The notes: generated by a model not told the origin, from the letters alone. A stretch of DNA of 64,000 nucleotides from Mesobacillus boroniphilus (GCF_018424685.1 NZ_QTKX01000001.1:2232001-2296000), one strand, 5' to 3'. Shown: positions 44,373 through 54,984, counted from the first letter of the stretch. A program made the numbers and translations.

Positions 44373-45387
44373 TTGCCTGCTCCTTTTGCTTCTCCAGTTC
44401 GTCGATTTTGGTCACTACATAACCTGTATTGCTCAAGAGCCAGTACTGGCGCTGAAGTTTTTGGACAAACTTCCTTTCATCCACTTCCGCTTTGCGCTGA
44501 TGATACGTTTCAGCGACGCGGATGATTCCTGAGGGAAAGGCAAGATAGCTCATGAATAATTGCATTTCATCCTCCCGGAATGGAAAATACTTCAGATATA
44601 CATAAATCCAGTCGATTATTTCATCTCCGTATTGGGGCTGGGTCTTCAGGGATCTTGCTAAAAACGGCAATAAGTCCTGGATGGGCGACCCCTGCCTCGC
44701 CTTCTCGAAATTGATAAAATACCCGTATCCTCTTTCATCGAACAGGAAGTGTTCAGAAGAAACTTTTCCGTGAAGCGTTACAGTCCTCGTTTTCTTTTGC
44801 TCCTTCGTTTTTTCATTCCATGTTTCAAGTTTCTGTTTGGCAAACTGGATTGCCTGGTGGATTTGGATGTAATACAGGCAGAATGTCAGCTCAAACGGGG
44901 ACATATACACCCTGTTTTCACAGCTTTCAAGGAATCCATTTATGAACTCTTCTTCCTTTTCCCATTCCTTTAACGTTTGTTCATAATGCTCTTGCTTAAC
45001 TTCCGAGCTGATTTCCAGTTCTTTGACTGACAAGGTATGCATCCTCGCCAATTCCCTGAATAATTGTTGGTGTCTTTGTGTTTGGTCCTCCCTTGTCTCA
45101 TTCGGCATCCAGGGCATTAAATAATACAGGGACTTATTGTGCAAAACTGCATATCTTCCATCGTTTGCCGGATATACTGGAACAATCCTGTTATAGCCTT
45201 TTTGATAAAGATTTTGTATATGCTTGATAAAATCCGTACCCTCATACGGATGGATTTTCTTTAGAGCGAATGTCCCTGATTTCGTATAGACTTTTTTTAC
45301 TTTGCCGAAATCCTCTGCAAAATACGGTTCAATAGGATACTGCTTTAACACTGCAGATTCTTCTTTCAAAAAATTGCGATCATCCAT
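44350..45387 (-). CDS. ysxE: YsxE, spore coat protein with a kinase-like fold
   Basis: A 345-aa CotS-family protein. In the catalytic loop the usual HGD reads LHGKVSSEHFLFDE, and the metal-binding DFD reads INFEKA. The catalytic Asp is thus Lys and the metal Asp is Asn, so it is predicted to be a pseudokinase. It lies downstream of spoVID on the same strand, as in B. subtilis, where YsxE is a SpoVID-dependent coat protein. A perfect 10-bp hairpin and a dispersed repeat separate the two genes. Confidence 0.88.
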   Translation of the reverse strand: MDDRNFLKEESAVLKQYPIEPYFAEDFGKVKKVYTKSGTFALKKIHPYEGTDFIKHIQNLYQKGYNRIVPVYPANDGRYAVLHNKSLYYLMPWMPNETREDQTQRHQQLFRELARMHTLSVKELEISSEVKQEHYEQTLKEWEKEEEFINGFLESCENRVYMSPFELTFCLYYIQIHQAIQFAKQKLETWNEKTKEQKKTRTVTLHGKVSSEHFLFDERGYGYFINFEKARQGSPIQDLLPFLARSLKTQPQYGDEIIDWIYVYLKYFPFREDEMQLFMSYLAFPSGIIRVAETYHQRKAEVDERKFVQKLQRQYWLLSNTGYVVTKIDELEKQKEQAKQEGAQS

Positions 45388-45432
45388 CGGATCTCGCCTA
45401 CTTTCTGGACATCAATATGAATAAACAGAGCT

Positions 45433-45455
45433 GGGCAGGTGTTAGACACCTGCCC
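45433..45455. other. Perfect 10-bp hairpin upstream of ysxE
   Basis: GGGCAGGTGT-TAG-ACACCTGCCC is a perfect inverted repeat with a 3-nt loop. On the minus strand only a few T follow, so it could attenuate read-through from spoVID or bind a regulator. Confidence 0.5.
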
Positions 45456-45542
45456 ATAGTAAAAGCTATAGCAATCCCAGCCAGCAGCGAAGCCAGCCCT
45501 GACAACCAGCCTCCTTTTGGACAAGGCGTTGCTACAAAGAAA

Positions 45543-45704
45543 AGCGTAAGCGCCTTGGTCACCCCGACAAGAGTTGCCCGACTATAACGCCACGTCCTGT
45601 GGCTGCCAGGTCTGCACATCCTGTGCCTCAGAGGCCCAGACAGTGAAGTCGTTCTTTGACTTCATCGGCAGGACCGAAACGCTCGAGGGGCTTGGCGCTG
45701 GAGC
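45543..45704. repeat. Dispersed ~160-bp repeat element, copy 2
   Basis: This copy shares with copy 1 the left end (AGCGTAAGCGCCTTGGTCA), the central GTGAAGTCGTTCTTTGACTT hairpin, GGCAGGACCGAA and the right end (GGCGCTGGAGC). The part between the left end and the hairpin differs completely. It occupies about half of the 346-bp spoVID-ysxE gap. Confidence 0.7.
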
Positions 45705-45733
45705 AAAAATTTTATACTTTCTTGTGAAAAATA

Positions 45734-46903
45734 TTAGGAATGGTGAACGACTACTCCAGGAACATATAACACCTGACCTTCGTGGACCTCATGGTCAATA
45801 CTCAAATGATTCACCCGTAGAAGCTGCTGGACAGGTACATCATAGCGTTCAGAGATCGATTGAAGTGAATCGCCTTGCTGAACAATGCACACTCTTATTT
45901 TGGCAACTTCTGTTTCTTCTTCCTTCCTCGCCAAAAACTCTGCAATCGAAATGCCTTTTTTCATATTTGGCTTTTTCTTCTTCAATAATGGGGAAGATGA
46001 GCTTTCCGGAGATTCCTCCATTTCAGCAGGCATATTTTCTGCCTCTGGCTGGTCTTCTACCTCCAGTTCCACCTGCTCTTCTTCGACCTCTGCAACAGGC
46101 TCCGGCTCACCTCTGAAGTCACTTAAAGCATACTCCGGCACTTGTTGCGGTTCTCTTTGCTCTTGCAGCTCAGGTTCAGATCCTTCTTCAGCATCAGCCG
46201 CTTTCTTTGCTTCTGCCCTGAATGGCGCATACAATTCTTCTTCGTAGGAACCTTGCTCTTCCTGTTCATTTAATGCTTCATTTTGCTGGACAAACGAATA
46301 GGCAGGAGCTTCCGGGAAGTCTAGTTCAGCACTATCTTCTGTGTTATAGCTATCAGTTTCTGCATCTGTATCGGCTTCTGTTTCAACCGCAACTTCTGCA
46401 GTAGCTTCCTCACGGTAACTGACCTCCAGTTCCTCCGCCTCTTCACTGTCAGCTTCCTGATCAGCTTCATGCTGTTGTTCGCCGTATAAGCCAGTGATGG
46501 CAAGATCTGCGTTCAGCTTCAGGCGGTCTTTTTCCGGAAAAACATAATCAAATCCTTCTACTTGAATATCAATGTCATAAATGCTTTCAATCCGGTTTTT
46601 AGGGATTGTGATATCCACCGGGAAACGGTGAAGGAATTCATAGACCCCTTCTTCCCTCTCCATGACAGAATGGACGTACTTAAGAGCAGAGAGTTGTTCA
46701 TCATTCTCTTGCTGCTGTTCATGGCATGTATATTCCCCAGTCAATTCCAGCGATCCGCGAATGGATACATATTGTTCATTTTCCTGGATGGTTATATTCG
46801 GATCGAGTGAAATCGAGACAAGCTCCGCGACTTCCTGTCCTCTTTGAAACCACACAGACTCTTCTAATGAAAATCGCAGGCACGATTGATTCCCCTGAGA
46901 CAA
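45734..46903 (-). CDS. spoVID: SpoVID, spore coat morphogenetic protein
   Basis: A 389-aa protein with the N-terminal SpoVID domain (about 8-135, LRFSLEESVWFQRGQEVAEL). A long acidic Glu-rich middle (about 150-310) follows, then a C-terminal LysM domain (about 340-387, VQQGDSLQSISERYDVP). SpoVID lets the coat encase the spore and binds SafA, whose gene is at 2.8-4.8 kb. I prefer the TTG at 46903 because GGAGG lies seven bases upstream; the ATG six codons earlier overlaps that site. A sigma-E promoter is upstream. Confidence 0.92.
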   Translation of the reverse strand: MSQGNQSCLRFSLEESVWFQRGQEVAELVSISLDPNITIQENEQYVSIRGSLELTGEYTCHEQQQENDEQLSALKYVHSVMEREEGVYEFLHRFPVDITIPKNRIESIYDIDIQVEGFDYVFPEKDRLKLNADLAITGLYGEQQHEADQEADSEEAEELEVSYREEATAEVAVETEADTDAETDSYNTEDSAELDFPEAPAYSFVQQNEALNEQEEQGSYEEELYAPFRAEAKKAADAEEGSEPELQEQREPQQVPEYALSDFRGEPEPVAEVEEEQVELEVEDQPEAENMPAEMEESPESSSSPLLKKKKPNMKKGISIAEFLARKEEETEVAKIRVCIVQQGDSLQSISERYDVPVQQLLRVNHLSIDHEVHEGQVLYVPGVVVHHS

Positions 46904-46952
46904 AGCGACTCCTCCTTTCATTCCTTAAACGTAAAATCACTATGTCATTAAC

Positions 46953-46981
46953 ACTTTATGAGTCTGTATTTACTTTTATGA
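46953..46981 (-). promoter_or_regulatory. Candidate sigma-E promoter of spoVID
   Basis: TCATAAA (5/7) is followed after 14 bp by CATAAAGT (6/8 to CATACAHT), about 50 bp before the start. It agrees with known mother-cell expression. Confidence 0.45.
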
Positions 46982-47146
46982 TAATTTAGAACATAAAATG
47001 GAGCTGGTGATGGGAAGATGCACAAATTAATAAGAGAGAATTCTTGCTAAAGGAGTTGCTTGAAGAAATCACAGCAGGGAGAATTCGGACAGGTTTTATG
47101 ATGATGACAGGATTGTGGTCGAACGACGGGCTACCATCTTAGACTA

Positions 47147-47885
47147 TTTTGTCCGAACCTGATGCTTCTTCGGACAAACTTAAGAGATTACGACTGCCTT
47201 TTGTCCGAACCTGAAGCTACTTCGGACAAACTTAAGAGAATACGGCCGCGTTTTGTCCGAACCTGGGGCTACTTCGGACAAAGTTAAGAGAATACGTAGA
47301 CATTTTGTCCAAACCTCAGGCTACTTCGGACAAACTTAAGAGAATACGGCCGCGTTTTGTCCGAACCTGGGGCTACTTCGGACAAAGTTAAGAGATTCCG
47401 ACTGCCTTTTGTCCGAACCTGGGGCTACTTCGGACAAACTTAAAAGAATACGTAGACATTTTGTCCAAACCTCAGGCTACTTCGGACAAACTTAAGAGAA
47501 TACGGCCGCGTTTTGTCCGAACCTGGGACTACTTCGGACAAACTTAAGAGATTACGACTGCCTTTTGTCCGAACCTGGGGCTACTTCGGACAAAGTTAAG
47601 AAATTACGACTGCCTTTTGTTCAAACCTGGGGCTACTTCGGACAAAGTTAAAAGAATACGTAGACATTTTGTCCAAACCTCAGGCTACTTCGGACAAATT
47701 TAAGAGAATACGGCCGCGTTTTGTCCGAACCTGGGGCTACTTCGGACAAAGTTAAGAAATTACGACTGCCTTTTGTCCAAACCTGGGGCTACTTCAGACA
47801 AAGTTAAAAGAATACGTACGCATTTTGTCCAAACCCGGACCTACTTCAAACAAACATACTTAAGAGATTACGCCCGCCTTTTGTC
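47147..47885. repeat. 52-bp tandem repeat array 2 (hemL-spoVID intergenic)
   Basis: Fifteen units start every 52 bp from 47147 to 47823, with the last shifted by 4 bp and truncated. Each unit holds TTTGTCCGAA, an 11-nt loop and TTCGGACAAA, a perfect 10-bp hairpin in most units. A spacer of about 21 bp follows. Spacers fall into three classes (cgactgcc, cggccgcg, cgtagaca), and the cgtagaca class is nearly always followed by the cggccgcg class. This shows growth by duplication of blocks of two to four units. The 1-kb region has no gene. Confidence 0.93.
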
Positions 47886-47916
47886 CCCCCGCCTCCCTAA
47901 CACCCTCACCCAACAA

Positions 47917-47942
47917 AAAACACTCCCCAATAGGAGAGTGTC
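47917..47942 (-). terminator. Rho-independent terminator of the hem operon
   Basis: ACACTC and GAGTGT with inner pairs form a hairpin followed on the minus strand by TTTTTTGTTG, just after hemL. Confidence 0.8.
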
Positions 47943-47948
47943 ATATCA

Positions 47949-49241
47949 TTATTTATTCTGCAGCTTGGAGAATGCCTTCTCTGCTGCTTCGATTGTTTTT
48001 TGCAGGTCTTCGTCTGTGTGTGCTGTTGATAAGAATAATCCTTCGAACTGTGATGGTGGCAGGAATACTCCTTCGTTTGCCATTTCACGGTAGTATGCTG
48101 CAAAGAATTCAAGATTCGATTGTTTAGCTACCTCATAGTTGATAACATTTTCATTTGTGAAGAAGATGCCGATCATGGATCCTGCACGGTTGATTGTGTG
48201 CGGAATTCCGTATTTCTCCGCCGCAGCCTTAAGTCCATTTTCAAGGATATCGGCTTTGCGTTCAAACTCTTTGTATGATTCCGGCGTTAGCTGCTTCAAT
48301 GTTTCCAGTCCAGCTGTCATCGCAAGCGGGTTGCCTGATAGCGTCCCTGCCTGGTAAATCGGACCGCTTGGAGCGATTTGCTCCATGATTTCTCTCTTGC
48401 CGCCGTATGCGCCTACTGGAAGGCCTCCGCCTATGACCTTGCCAAGGCAAGTAAGGTCAGGTGTTACATTGTAATAGCCTTGTGCACAGTTATACCCTAC
48501 GCGGAAGCCTGTCATAACCTCGTCAAAAATCAATACTGTTCCATACTGAGTAGTGATTTCGCGAAGTCCCTCAAGGAATCCTTTAACAGGTGGTACAACA
48601 CCCATATTCCCAGCTACTGGTTCTACGATCACGCCGGCAATATCATCACCATACTGTTCAAATGCGAAACGGACGCTCTCAAGATCGTTGTATGGTACTG
48701 TAATCGTGTTCTTGGCAACTCCCTCAGGAACACCAGGGCTGTCAGGCAAACCAAGCGTGGCGACGCCTGAGCCAGCTTTTATAAGCAATGAGTCACCATG
48801 TCCATGGTAGCAGCCTTCAAACTTAAGGATTTTGTTTCTGCCTGTATACCCACGGGCAAGGCGTAATGCACTCATCGTTGCCTCAGTTCCCGAAGATACC
48901 ATTCTTACCATCTCAATTGAAGGCACACGGTCAATGACTAATTGTGCAAGTTCGTTCTCAACAACTGTCGGTGCACCGAAGCTTGTCCCAAGCTCCGCTA
49001 CTTTCTTGATTCCCTCAACGACCTTGTCGTTCGTGTGGCCAAGGATCAGTGGTCCCCATGATAATACATAATCAATATATTCATTGCCATCGATGTCATA
49101 GATTTTTGAACCCTTCCCTTTTTCCATGAAGATAGGATCCATATTGACAGACTTGAATGCGCGGACGGGACTGTTTACTCCTCCAGGCAATAGTTCTTTC
49201 GCTTCTTTAAAAGCTGCAATCGATTTATCATATGAGCGCAT
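47949..49241 (-). CDS. hemL: HemL, glutamate-1-semialdehyde 2,1-aminomutase
   Basis: A 430-aa PLP enzyme making 5-aminolevulinate. It shows [13 protein letters not shown], the [14 protein letters not shown] phosphate site, [11 protein letters not shown] and the PLP lysine in [17 protein letters not shown]. The ATG at 49241 follows GAGGG; the four-codon extension is rejected. It is the last gene of hemAXCDBL, as in B. subtilis. Confidence 0.97.
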   Translation of the reverse strand: MRSYDKSIAAFKEAKELLPGGVNSPVRAFKSVNMDPIFMEKGKGSKIYDIDGNEYIDYVLSWGPLILGHTNDKVVEGIKKVAELGTSFGAPTVVENELAQLVIDRVPSIEMVRMVSSGTEATMSALRLARGYTGRNKILKFEGCYHGHGDSLLIKAGSGVATLGLPDSPGVPEGVAKNTITVPYNDLESVRFAFEQYGDDIAGVIVEPVAGNMGVVPPVKGFLEGLREITTQYGTVLIFDEVMTGFRVGYNCAQGYYNVTPDLTCLGKVIGGGLPVGAYGGKREIMEQIAPSGPIYQAGTLSGNPLAMTAGLETLKQLTPESYKEFERKADILENGLKAAAEKYGIPHTINRAGSMIGIFFTNENVINYEVAKQSNLEFFAAYYREMANEGVFLPPSQFEGLFLSTAHTDEDLQKTIEAAEKAFSKLQNK

Positions 49242-49315
49242 ACTATCCCTCATTTCTATTTTATTGGCTCCGTGCCTCTCAAGATACCTCGAATATGCGC
49301 AGAGCCTTTTAAATA

Positions 49316-50296
49316 TTATTGTTCCTTCAGCCAGCGTGCTGCATCCTTGGCATGATAAGTGATGATCAGGTCTGATCCGGCACGCTTCATTCCTGTCAGC
49401 ATTTCCATCACGATGCTCTTTTCGTCAACCCAGCCGTTTTGAGCTGCTGCTTTGACCATTGAGTACTCACCGCTCACATTATAGATGACGACAGGCAGGT
49501 TGAAGTTGTTTTTCACATCACGGACGATGTCAAGGTATGGCATGCCCGGTTTGACGATCAGGAAATCTGCGCCTTCCATAACATCTGATTCAGCTTCACG
49601 CATAGCTTCGATGCGGTTTGCCGGATCCATCTGGTAGGATTTGCGGTCGCCAAATTGCGGCGTGCTTTCTGCTGCTTCGCGGAAAGGACCGTAAAATGCA
49701 GAAGAATATTTTACAGCATAGGACATGATTGGAACATCATGGTATCCTGCTTCATCCAAAGCAAAACGGATCGCTGTGACAAAACCGTCCATCATGTTTG
49801 ATGGTGCGATGATATCCGCGCCTGCTTGTGCCTGGCTGACAGCCGTCTTTCCTAACAGCTCAAGAGAAGGGTCGTTAAGAACTTTGCCATCCTCAATTAC
49901 GCCGCAGTGGCCATGGCTTGTGTATTCACAAAGGCAAGTATCGGCAATGACGACCATATCAGGAAAAGCCTTTTTGATGACCCGGATCGCTTCCTGCAAA
50001 ATTCCGTGGTCATGATAAGCCTGACAGCCTACTTCATCTTTTTCGTTCGGAACGCCGAAAAGCAGCACAGATTTAATGCCCAGAGATTCCACTTCAGTGA
50101 TTTCTTCTTTTAGGTTATCAAGGGATAATTGATAGACTCCCGGCATTGAAGAAACTTCGTTTTTTACATTTTCTCCTTCAACGACAAAAAGCGGATAGAT
50201 TAAGTCTTCCGTGCGAAGATAGTTTTCACGTACAAGTGCGCGCATATTCGCTGTCTGACGAAGACGGCGATGGCGGCTGAATTCAAGGTGTTTCAT
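49316..50296 (-). CDS. hemB: HemB, porphobilinogen synthase
   Basis: A 326-aa enzyme joining two 5-aminolevulinate molecules. The zinc-binding cysteines are in [14 protein letters not shown]. The Schiff-base lysines are in [15 protein letters not shown] and [12 protein letters not shown]. It overlaps hemD by four bases (ATGA). Confidence 0.97.
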   Translation of the reverse strand: MKHLEFSRHRRLRQTANMRALVRENYLRTEDLIYPLFVVEGENVKNEVSSMPGVYQLSLDNLKEEITEVESLGIKSVLLFGVPNEKDEVGCQAYHDHGILQEAIRVIKKAFPDMVVIADTCLCEYTSHGHCGVIEDGKVLNDPSLELLGKTAVSQAQAGADIIAPSNMMDGFVTAIRFALDEAGYHDVPIMSYAVKYSSAFYGPFREAAESTPQFGDRKSYQMDPANRIEAMREAESDVMEGADFLIVKPGMPYLDIVRDVKNNFNLPVVIYNVSGEYSMVKAAAQNGWVDEKSIVMEMLTGMKRAGSDLIITYHAKDAARWLKEQ

Positions 50297-51075
50297 AGAT
50301 TACCCTCCATTTTTATATAGTTGGCAACACTTTTCAGCATCTCTTCGACGGTGTATTTTTCCGGCATGGCATGGACCTTCAATCCCCACTCCTCTGCCTT
50401 CCTTTTTGTAACAGGACCGATGCATGAAACGATGCAATGTTCCAGCTTTTCTCTCAAATTATTTTCCTCAACGATTTTCATAAAATGATCAATCGTAGAT
50501 GGGCTTGTAAATGTAAGTATATCAAGACTTTCTTCAGTTAGCATCTTAACGAGCTTGACTTTGCTTTCTTCCGGCAAGAAGGTTTCATAGATAATGATTT
50601 CATCGACGACAGCTCCCTTTTCCTTCAGTGCTGCAGAGATATAATCCCTGGCCAGGTTCCCTTTTGGAATCAGGATCCTCTCGCTCTGATTGACATAAGG
50701 TAAGAACTCATCGACAAATCCTTCTGCAACATACTTCTCTGGAACAAAGTCTACCTTTTCTCCCAAGGCTTCAACGATCTCTTTTGTTTTTTCGCCAATT
50801 ACTGCAATTTTAGGCAGAGAAGCCCTGTTCTTTTTAATGAATGAATAAAAAGTTTCTACTGTCACATTGCTAGTAAAGATAATCCAATCGTATGTATGTA
50901 AATTCTTAAGTTTATTAAGTAGAATTTCAGAAGCTGCAACCGCTTTAAAGGCAATAAGAGGGATCTCCACCGGAATCCCTCCATTTCTAGCAACTAATTC
51001 GGTGAAAGGCTTCGCGTGAGCCTTTCCCCTTGGAATCATGACCGTTTTATTTTGCAGCGAATGCGCTGGAATCAT
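50293..51075 (-). CDS. hemD: HemD, uroporphyrinogen-III synthase
   Basis: A 260-aa two-domain HemD-fold protein that closes hydroxymethylbilane to uroporphyrinogen III. Sequence in this family is poorly conserved; the visible marks are [38 protein letters not shown] and [10 protein letters not shown]. It sits between hemC and hemB with four-base overlaps on both sides, which fixes its identity. Confidence 0.94.
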   Translation of the reverse strand: MIPAHSLQNKTVMIPRGKAHAKPFTELVARNGGIPVEIPLIAFKAVAASEILLNKLKNLHTYDWIIFTSNVTVETFYSFIKKNRASLPKIAVIGEKTKEIVEALGEKVDFVPEKYVAEGFVDEFLPYVNQSERILIPKGNLARDYISAALKEKGAVVDEIIIYETFLPEESKVKLVKMLTEESLDILTFTSPSTIDHFMKIVEENNLREKLEHCIVSCIGPVTKRKAEEWGLKVHAMPEKYTVEEMLKSVANYIKMEGNL

Positions 51076-52007
51076 TCACTATCAAGCTCCTGTTTTACCT
51101 TGTCGATCAAGTCTTTTGCTCCCTGGCTGATCAGCTTGTCAGCTGCAAGCTCTCCCAGCTCCTCAGGATTTGTTCCTGTAACCTGTTCCTTAAAAATTAA
51201 CTTTCCATCAGGCGAGCCAACCAGTGCTGTCAACACGATTTCTTCCTGATCATTGAGATATGCATATCCAGCAATCGGTACCTGGCAGCCGCCTTCCATC
51301 TTGTGTAGGAATGCTCTTTCGGCTCTGACTGTTGCACTTGTTTCAGCGGAAGTGAACTTTTCAAGCAGCTGAAGAAGCTCTTCATCATCGCCGCGACACT
51401 CGATTGAAAGTGCTCCCTGACCGACAGCAGGTACACAAATATCTTCATCAATGAACTCGGTAACGATATCACTAGCCCATCCCATGCGCTTCAAACCGGC
51501 AGCAGCAAGGATAATACCATCATAGTCTTCAGTTTCCAGCTTAGCGATCCTAGTATCGATATTTCCTCGTATCCACTTCATTTCAAGGTCAGGGCGCTGA
51601 GCCAACAGTTGGGCGCTCCTGCGAAGGCTGCTAGTTCCAATCACAGATCCCGGTTTTAATTCTTTAAAAGGAACGTGATCGTTGGATATCAGCACATCAC
51701 GGTGGTCTTCCCTCTCTGGGATTGCCCCGATTACTAGTCCATCTGGAAGTACTGCAGGCATATCCTTCATGCTATGGACAGCCATATCAATCTCTTTGTC
51801 GAGCATAGCCTGTTCGATTTCTTTTACGAAAAGACCTTTTCCTCCGACCTTTGATAAAGTCACATCAAGAATTTTATCTCCTTTTGTGACGATTTCCTTT
51901 ACTTCAAACTCAAAAGGAGCACCTAATTTTTTCAGCTGCTCGATTACCCAATTTGTTTGTGTCAATGCTAGCTTACTCCGTCTGGAGCCAACGATAATTT
52001 TTCTCAT
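51072..52007 (-). CDS. hemC: HemC, porphobilinogen deaminase (hydroxymethylbilane synthase)
   Basis: A 311-aa enzyme that polymerises four porphobilinogens. It shows [12 protein letters not shown] near the N-terminus, [22 protein letters not shown], and the dipyrromethane cofactor cysteine in [13 protein letters not shown]. It overlaps hemD by four bases and follows hemX by 12 bp. Confidence 0.97.
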   Translation of the reverse strand: MRKIIVGSRRSKLALTQTNWVIEQLKKLGAPFEFEVKEIVTKGDKILDVTLSKVGGKGLFVKEIEQAMLDKEIDMAVHSMKDMPAVLPDGLVIGAIPEREDHRDVLISNDHVPFKELKPGSVIGTSSLRRSAQLLAQRPDLEMKWIRGNIDTRIAKLETEDYDGIILAAAGLKRMGWASDIVTEFIDEDICVPAVGQGALSIECRGDDEELLQLLEKFTSAETSATVRAERAFLHKMEGGCQVPIAGYAYLNDQEEIVLTALVGSPDGKLIFKEQVTGTNPEELGELAADKLISQGAKDLIDKVKQELDSE

Positions 52008-52019
52008 GACAGCCTCCTA

Positions 52020-52853
52020 TTATTGATACCAAAAATGGAAAGATGATAATTTTCCGAAAAGGAAAAAGTTGATTAATACAATCAGGAACGATGCAACATT
52101 CCATAAGGCAAGCGCTTTTCCATACAATTCTCTTCCAACCCTTAAATAAAGGTAAATGCTATATACTGCGAGAACGATGAATGAACCTATCAGCTTGGCA
52201 TCATACCAGGCAAGGTCTGGTACCTTGATCCACGCCCACTGCAAACCCAGGATAAGGCTCAATATCAGCATTGGCACTCCGATGACATTCAATATGTATG
52301 ACCAATAATCTAGTTTCGTCAGGTCGGTGATCCTCCATAACAGCTTACCCCACTTTTTCCGCTTTAAAAGGTCATATTGAATGAGGTATAGCAATGAAAA
52401 GACAAATGAGATGGAGAATGCCCCGTACGACAGGATCGCCATGGTGATATGAATGAGCAGAAGTTCCGATATTAACTGCTCCGACATGACATATGAATCA
52501 TATTGCACTGGCGCGAATGTATGGATTCCCATGATTATAAACCCAAGTATATTAGTAAAAAAAACGATGAAATCTACTTTTAATAGTTTGTTGATTGCCA
52601 GAGAAAGCGTAACCAGCACCCATGCATAAAAGTAAAGCCCTTCAAAAAGGGTCAAGACTGGGAACCGGCCTTGGTCGACCATGTAATAAAGCAGGAAAAT
52701 AGTCTGGAATCCCCAAACAAATGCAAGTAACCAGAAGGCAATTTTGTTCGCCCTCCGGTTACTGTTAAGAAAATCGATAAAGTATAAAAGCACGCTGGCC
52801 GCATAAATCACAATGGTTATTTCATGGAGACGTGTAATATAAAGTTCACCCAT
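52020..52853 (-). CDS. hemX: HemX, membrane protein of the heme operon
   Basis: A 277-aa integral membrane protein with about eight helices, related to the CcsA/ResC cytochrome c assembly family. B. subtilis HemX (about 276 aa) lowers the level of HemA. The histidine in LIHITMAILSYGAF and the aromatic-rich loop near the end are typical. The ATG at 52853 follows AGAGAGGT. It lies 14 bp after hemA. Confidence 0.92.
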   Translation of the reverse strand: MGELYITRLHEITIVIYAASVLLYFIDFLNSNRRANKIAFWLLAFVWGFQTIFLLYYMVDQGRFPVLTLFEGLYFYAWVLVTLSLAINKLLKVDFIVFFTNILGFIIMGIHTFAPVQYDSYVMSEQLISELLLIHITMAILSYGAFSISFVFSLLYLIQYDLLKRKKWGKLLWRITDLTKLDYWSYILNVIGVPMLILSLILGLQWAWIKVPDLAWYDAKLIGSFIVLAVYSIYLYLRVGRELYGKALALWNVASFLIVLINFFLFGKLSSFHFWYQ

Positions 52854-52867
52854 GGGCACTACCTCTC

Positions 52868-54211
52868 TTACGGCTGAAAAGAAGCCTGAGGCGAAGGAAC
52901 TTTTACCGGCTTGGTTTCAGCTGTTTTCATTCCTTCTTGTTCAGCGACGAGCTGTTCAATATTGAAAATCTTCACGAATAGATCGAGTGCTTCATCTGCA
53001 TCAGGACCAGCTGCAAGCTCTTTCGCCTGAAGGACTGGATCTTTTAGGAGCTGGTTGATGATGCTCTTTGTATGCTTGTTAAGAACTTTTATATCACGAT
53101 CAGATAGATGTGGCAGTTTTCGTTCGATACTGTTCATCGTCTCTTCCTGGATTGCAAGCGCCTTTACCCTCAATGCAGAAATGACCGGAACGACACCAAG
53201 CGTATTAAGCCACTGTTTGAATTGGACTATCTCACTTTCAATCATGATAAGAATTTTCTCTGCTGCCTTCTGGCGTTCCTGCAGATTTGCTTCAACAATG
53301 CCCTCTAGATCATCGATATCATAAAGAAATACATTTTCTAAAGTCGCAATTTCCGGATCAAGATCACGAGGAACAGCAATATCCACCATGAATAATGGTT
53401 TTCCTTTTCGCTTTTGCTCGACCTTTGCCATCATATCCTTTGTGACGACAAAGTCCTTCGCACCTGTTGAACTGATGAGAATATCTGCATCCACAAGCGC
53501 AGTTTTAAGCTCATCCAAAGTTTTGGCCATGCCGGAGAAACGGTTAGCCAAATCCTCAGCTTTCTGGTAAGTACGGTTGATGACCGTCACCTTCTTCGCT
53601 CCATTTGCATGAAGGTTCTGGATCGCCAGCTCGCCCATCTTCCCGGCACCAAGGATCAGGACATGTTTCTGGTCCAGGGTGCCGAAAATCTTTTTGGCAA
53701 GCTCAACTGCAGCGTAGCTTACAGAAACAGCATTCGCACCGATATCTGTTTCGGAATGGCCGCGCTTGGCAATAGTGACTGCCTGTTTGAACAACTGATT
53801 GAAGACGGTCCCAGTCGTGTTCCTTTCCAGGCCAAGCATGAAGCTTGAACGCACTTGTCCAAGGATTTGAGTTTCACCCAACACCATGGAGTTCAATCCG
53901 CAGGAAACTTTAAATAAATGTTCAATTGCCCCATCTTGTTCATAGATGAACAGGAAGGGCGTAAATTCTGCCTGAGGGATCCCGAACCATTCAGATAAGA
54001 ATTCTTTGATATAATATCTGCCTGTATGAAGCTGGTCCACGACAGCATATATTTCTGTACGGTTACAAGTTGATACGATGACATTCTCAAGAATGCTCTT
54101 CTTTCCTTGAAGCGCACTCATCGCTTCTCCAAGATTCGCCTCGTTGAATGTCAATCTTTCGCGGATTTCGACAGGGGCAGTTTTATAGTTAAGACCTACA
54201 ACGATAATATG
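52868..54211 (-). CDS. hemA: HemA, glutamyl-tRNA reductase
   Basis: A 447-aa enzyme reducing glutamyl-tRNA to glutamate-1-semialdehyde, the first committed heme step. It has [17 protein letters not shown], the nucleophilic cysteine in [27 protein letters not shown] and the NADPH loop [12 protein letters not shown]. The C-terminal dimerisation helix is followed by a Pro/Lys-rich tail. The ATG at 54211 is preceded by GGGGGTG. It starts the operon; a TATAAT about 70 bp upstream could be its -10, but no clear -35 or PerR box was found. Confidence 0.97.
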   Translation of the reverse strand, partial: HIIVVGLNYKTAPVEIRERLTFNEANLGEAMSALQGKKSILENVIVSTCNRTEIYAVVDQLHTGRYYIKEFLSEWFGIPQAEFTPFLFIYEQDGAIEHLFKVSCGLNSMVLGETQILGQVRSSFMLGLERNTTGTVFNQLFKQAVTIAKRGHSETDIGANAVSVSYAAVELAKKIFGTLDQKHVLILGAGKMGELAIQNLHANGAKKVTVINRTYQKAEDLANRFSGMAKTLDELKTALVDADILISSTGAKDFVVTKDMMAKVEQKRKGKPLFMVDIAVPRDLDPEIATLENVFLYDIDDLEGIVEANLQERQKAAEKILIMIESEIVQFKQWLNTLGVVPVISALRVKALAIQEETMNSIERKLPHLSDRDIKVLNKHTKSIINQLLKDPVLQAKELAAGPDADEALDLFVKIFNIEQLVAEQEGMKTAETKPVKVPSPQASFQP

Positions 54212-54472
54212 CATTATTAATTGACACCCCCACAATAGAAATTGCATAATTGGCTAAGGTAATTATACATGAGGTTATTTCCCTTTTTATGTTGTAAATG
54301 TGAACAACTTTTGAAAAAACATATATAAATAGTAATGATTAAATTGAACGATCTCTTCTGTCTGTTTGTTATACTTTTATACTATATAAAAAGCAAATAA
54401 ACATACTCCCTAATGTACCTTATCAAAGTTTGTCCTTTAATTCAAGTGAGCCTTTCTGGAAGTGGTGAAAGA

Positions 54473-54958
54473 ATGAAAAATCAGAGAATTATACCAGGAA
54501 TGATATTAATCGGATTTGGAATCTATTTTTATCTTCAGCAGGAAAATGTTTCGTTGTTTAATGAATTTTATACGTGGCCGACACTTTTGATCATTGTCGG
54601 TGTCGCCTTTTTAGTTCAGGGATACTGGGGTAAGGATTATGAAGCCATCTTCCCAGGTGTGATTCTCGTTGGCTTCGGTGTCCACTTTCATGTGGTCAAT
54701 AAATTCGAGCTTTGGCCAGATCACCTGGGAGCTTTCATTTTAATCATTGCACTTGGCTTTTTGCTGCGATATCAGAAAACAGGCAACGGCTTGTTCCACG
54801 GTGTCCTCTTTCTCATTTTAGCAGGATTGCTGTTGTTTTATGACAGATTCACCGAATGGCTTGGTTTGTTGGAAAATGGAGTTTCGACAGCATGGAGATT
54901 TTGGCCGGCGGCATTGATACTTATTGGTGTTTACCTGTTATTTATTAAAAAGAAATAA
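54473..54958 (+). CDS. ysxD: YsxD-like membrane protein (LiaI/LiaF transmembrane family)
   Basis: A 161-aa protein with about seven hydrophobic segments arranged as repeats of a glycine-containing helix pair, such as GMILIGFGIYFYL, GVILVGFGVHF and ALILIGVYLLF. This is the LiaF-type membrane region. It lies between hemA and engB, the place of B. subtilis ysxD (about 165 aa), but is on the opposite strand here. The ATG at 54473 is preceded by AGTGGTGAAAG. Its function is unknown; related regions occur in envelope-stress proteins. Confidence 0.72.
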   Translation: MKNQRIIPGMILIGFGIYFYLQQENVSLFNEFYTWPTLLIIVGVAFLVQGYWGKDYEAIFPGVILVGFGVHFHVVNKFELWPDHLGAFILIIALGFLLRYQKTGNGLFHGVLFLILAGLLLFYDRFTEWLGLLENGVSTAWRFWPAALILIGVYLLFIKKK

Positions 54959-54962
54959 GAAT

Positions 54963-54984
54963 AGCTCAAGCGCTGGAGCTAGAC
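54963..54984. repeat. Fragment of the dispersed element (right end)
   Basis: The sequence AGCTCAAGCGCTGGAGCTAGAC resembles the right end of the elements at 44.07 and 45.70 kb. It follows the ysxD stop codon directly. Confidence 0.4.

Noticed and set aside
47147..47885. CRISPR array
   Set aside because: The period is constant, but the spacers themselves fall into three recurring classes and are not unique. Neither this nor the other two arrays has cas genes nearby.
54212..54472. PerR box upstream of hemA
   Set aside because: Only one half (TATAATTA) resembles the PerR consensus; the other half is not present.
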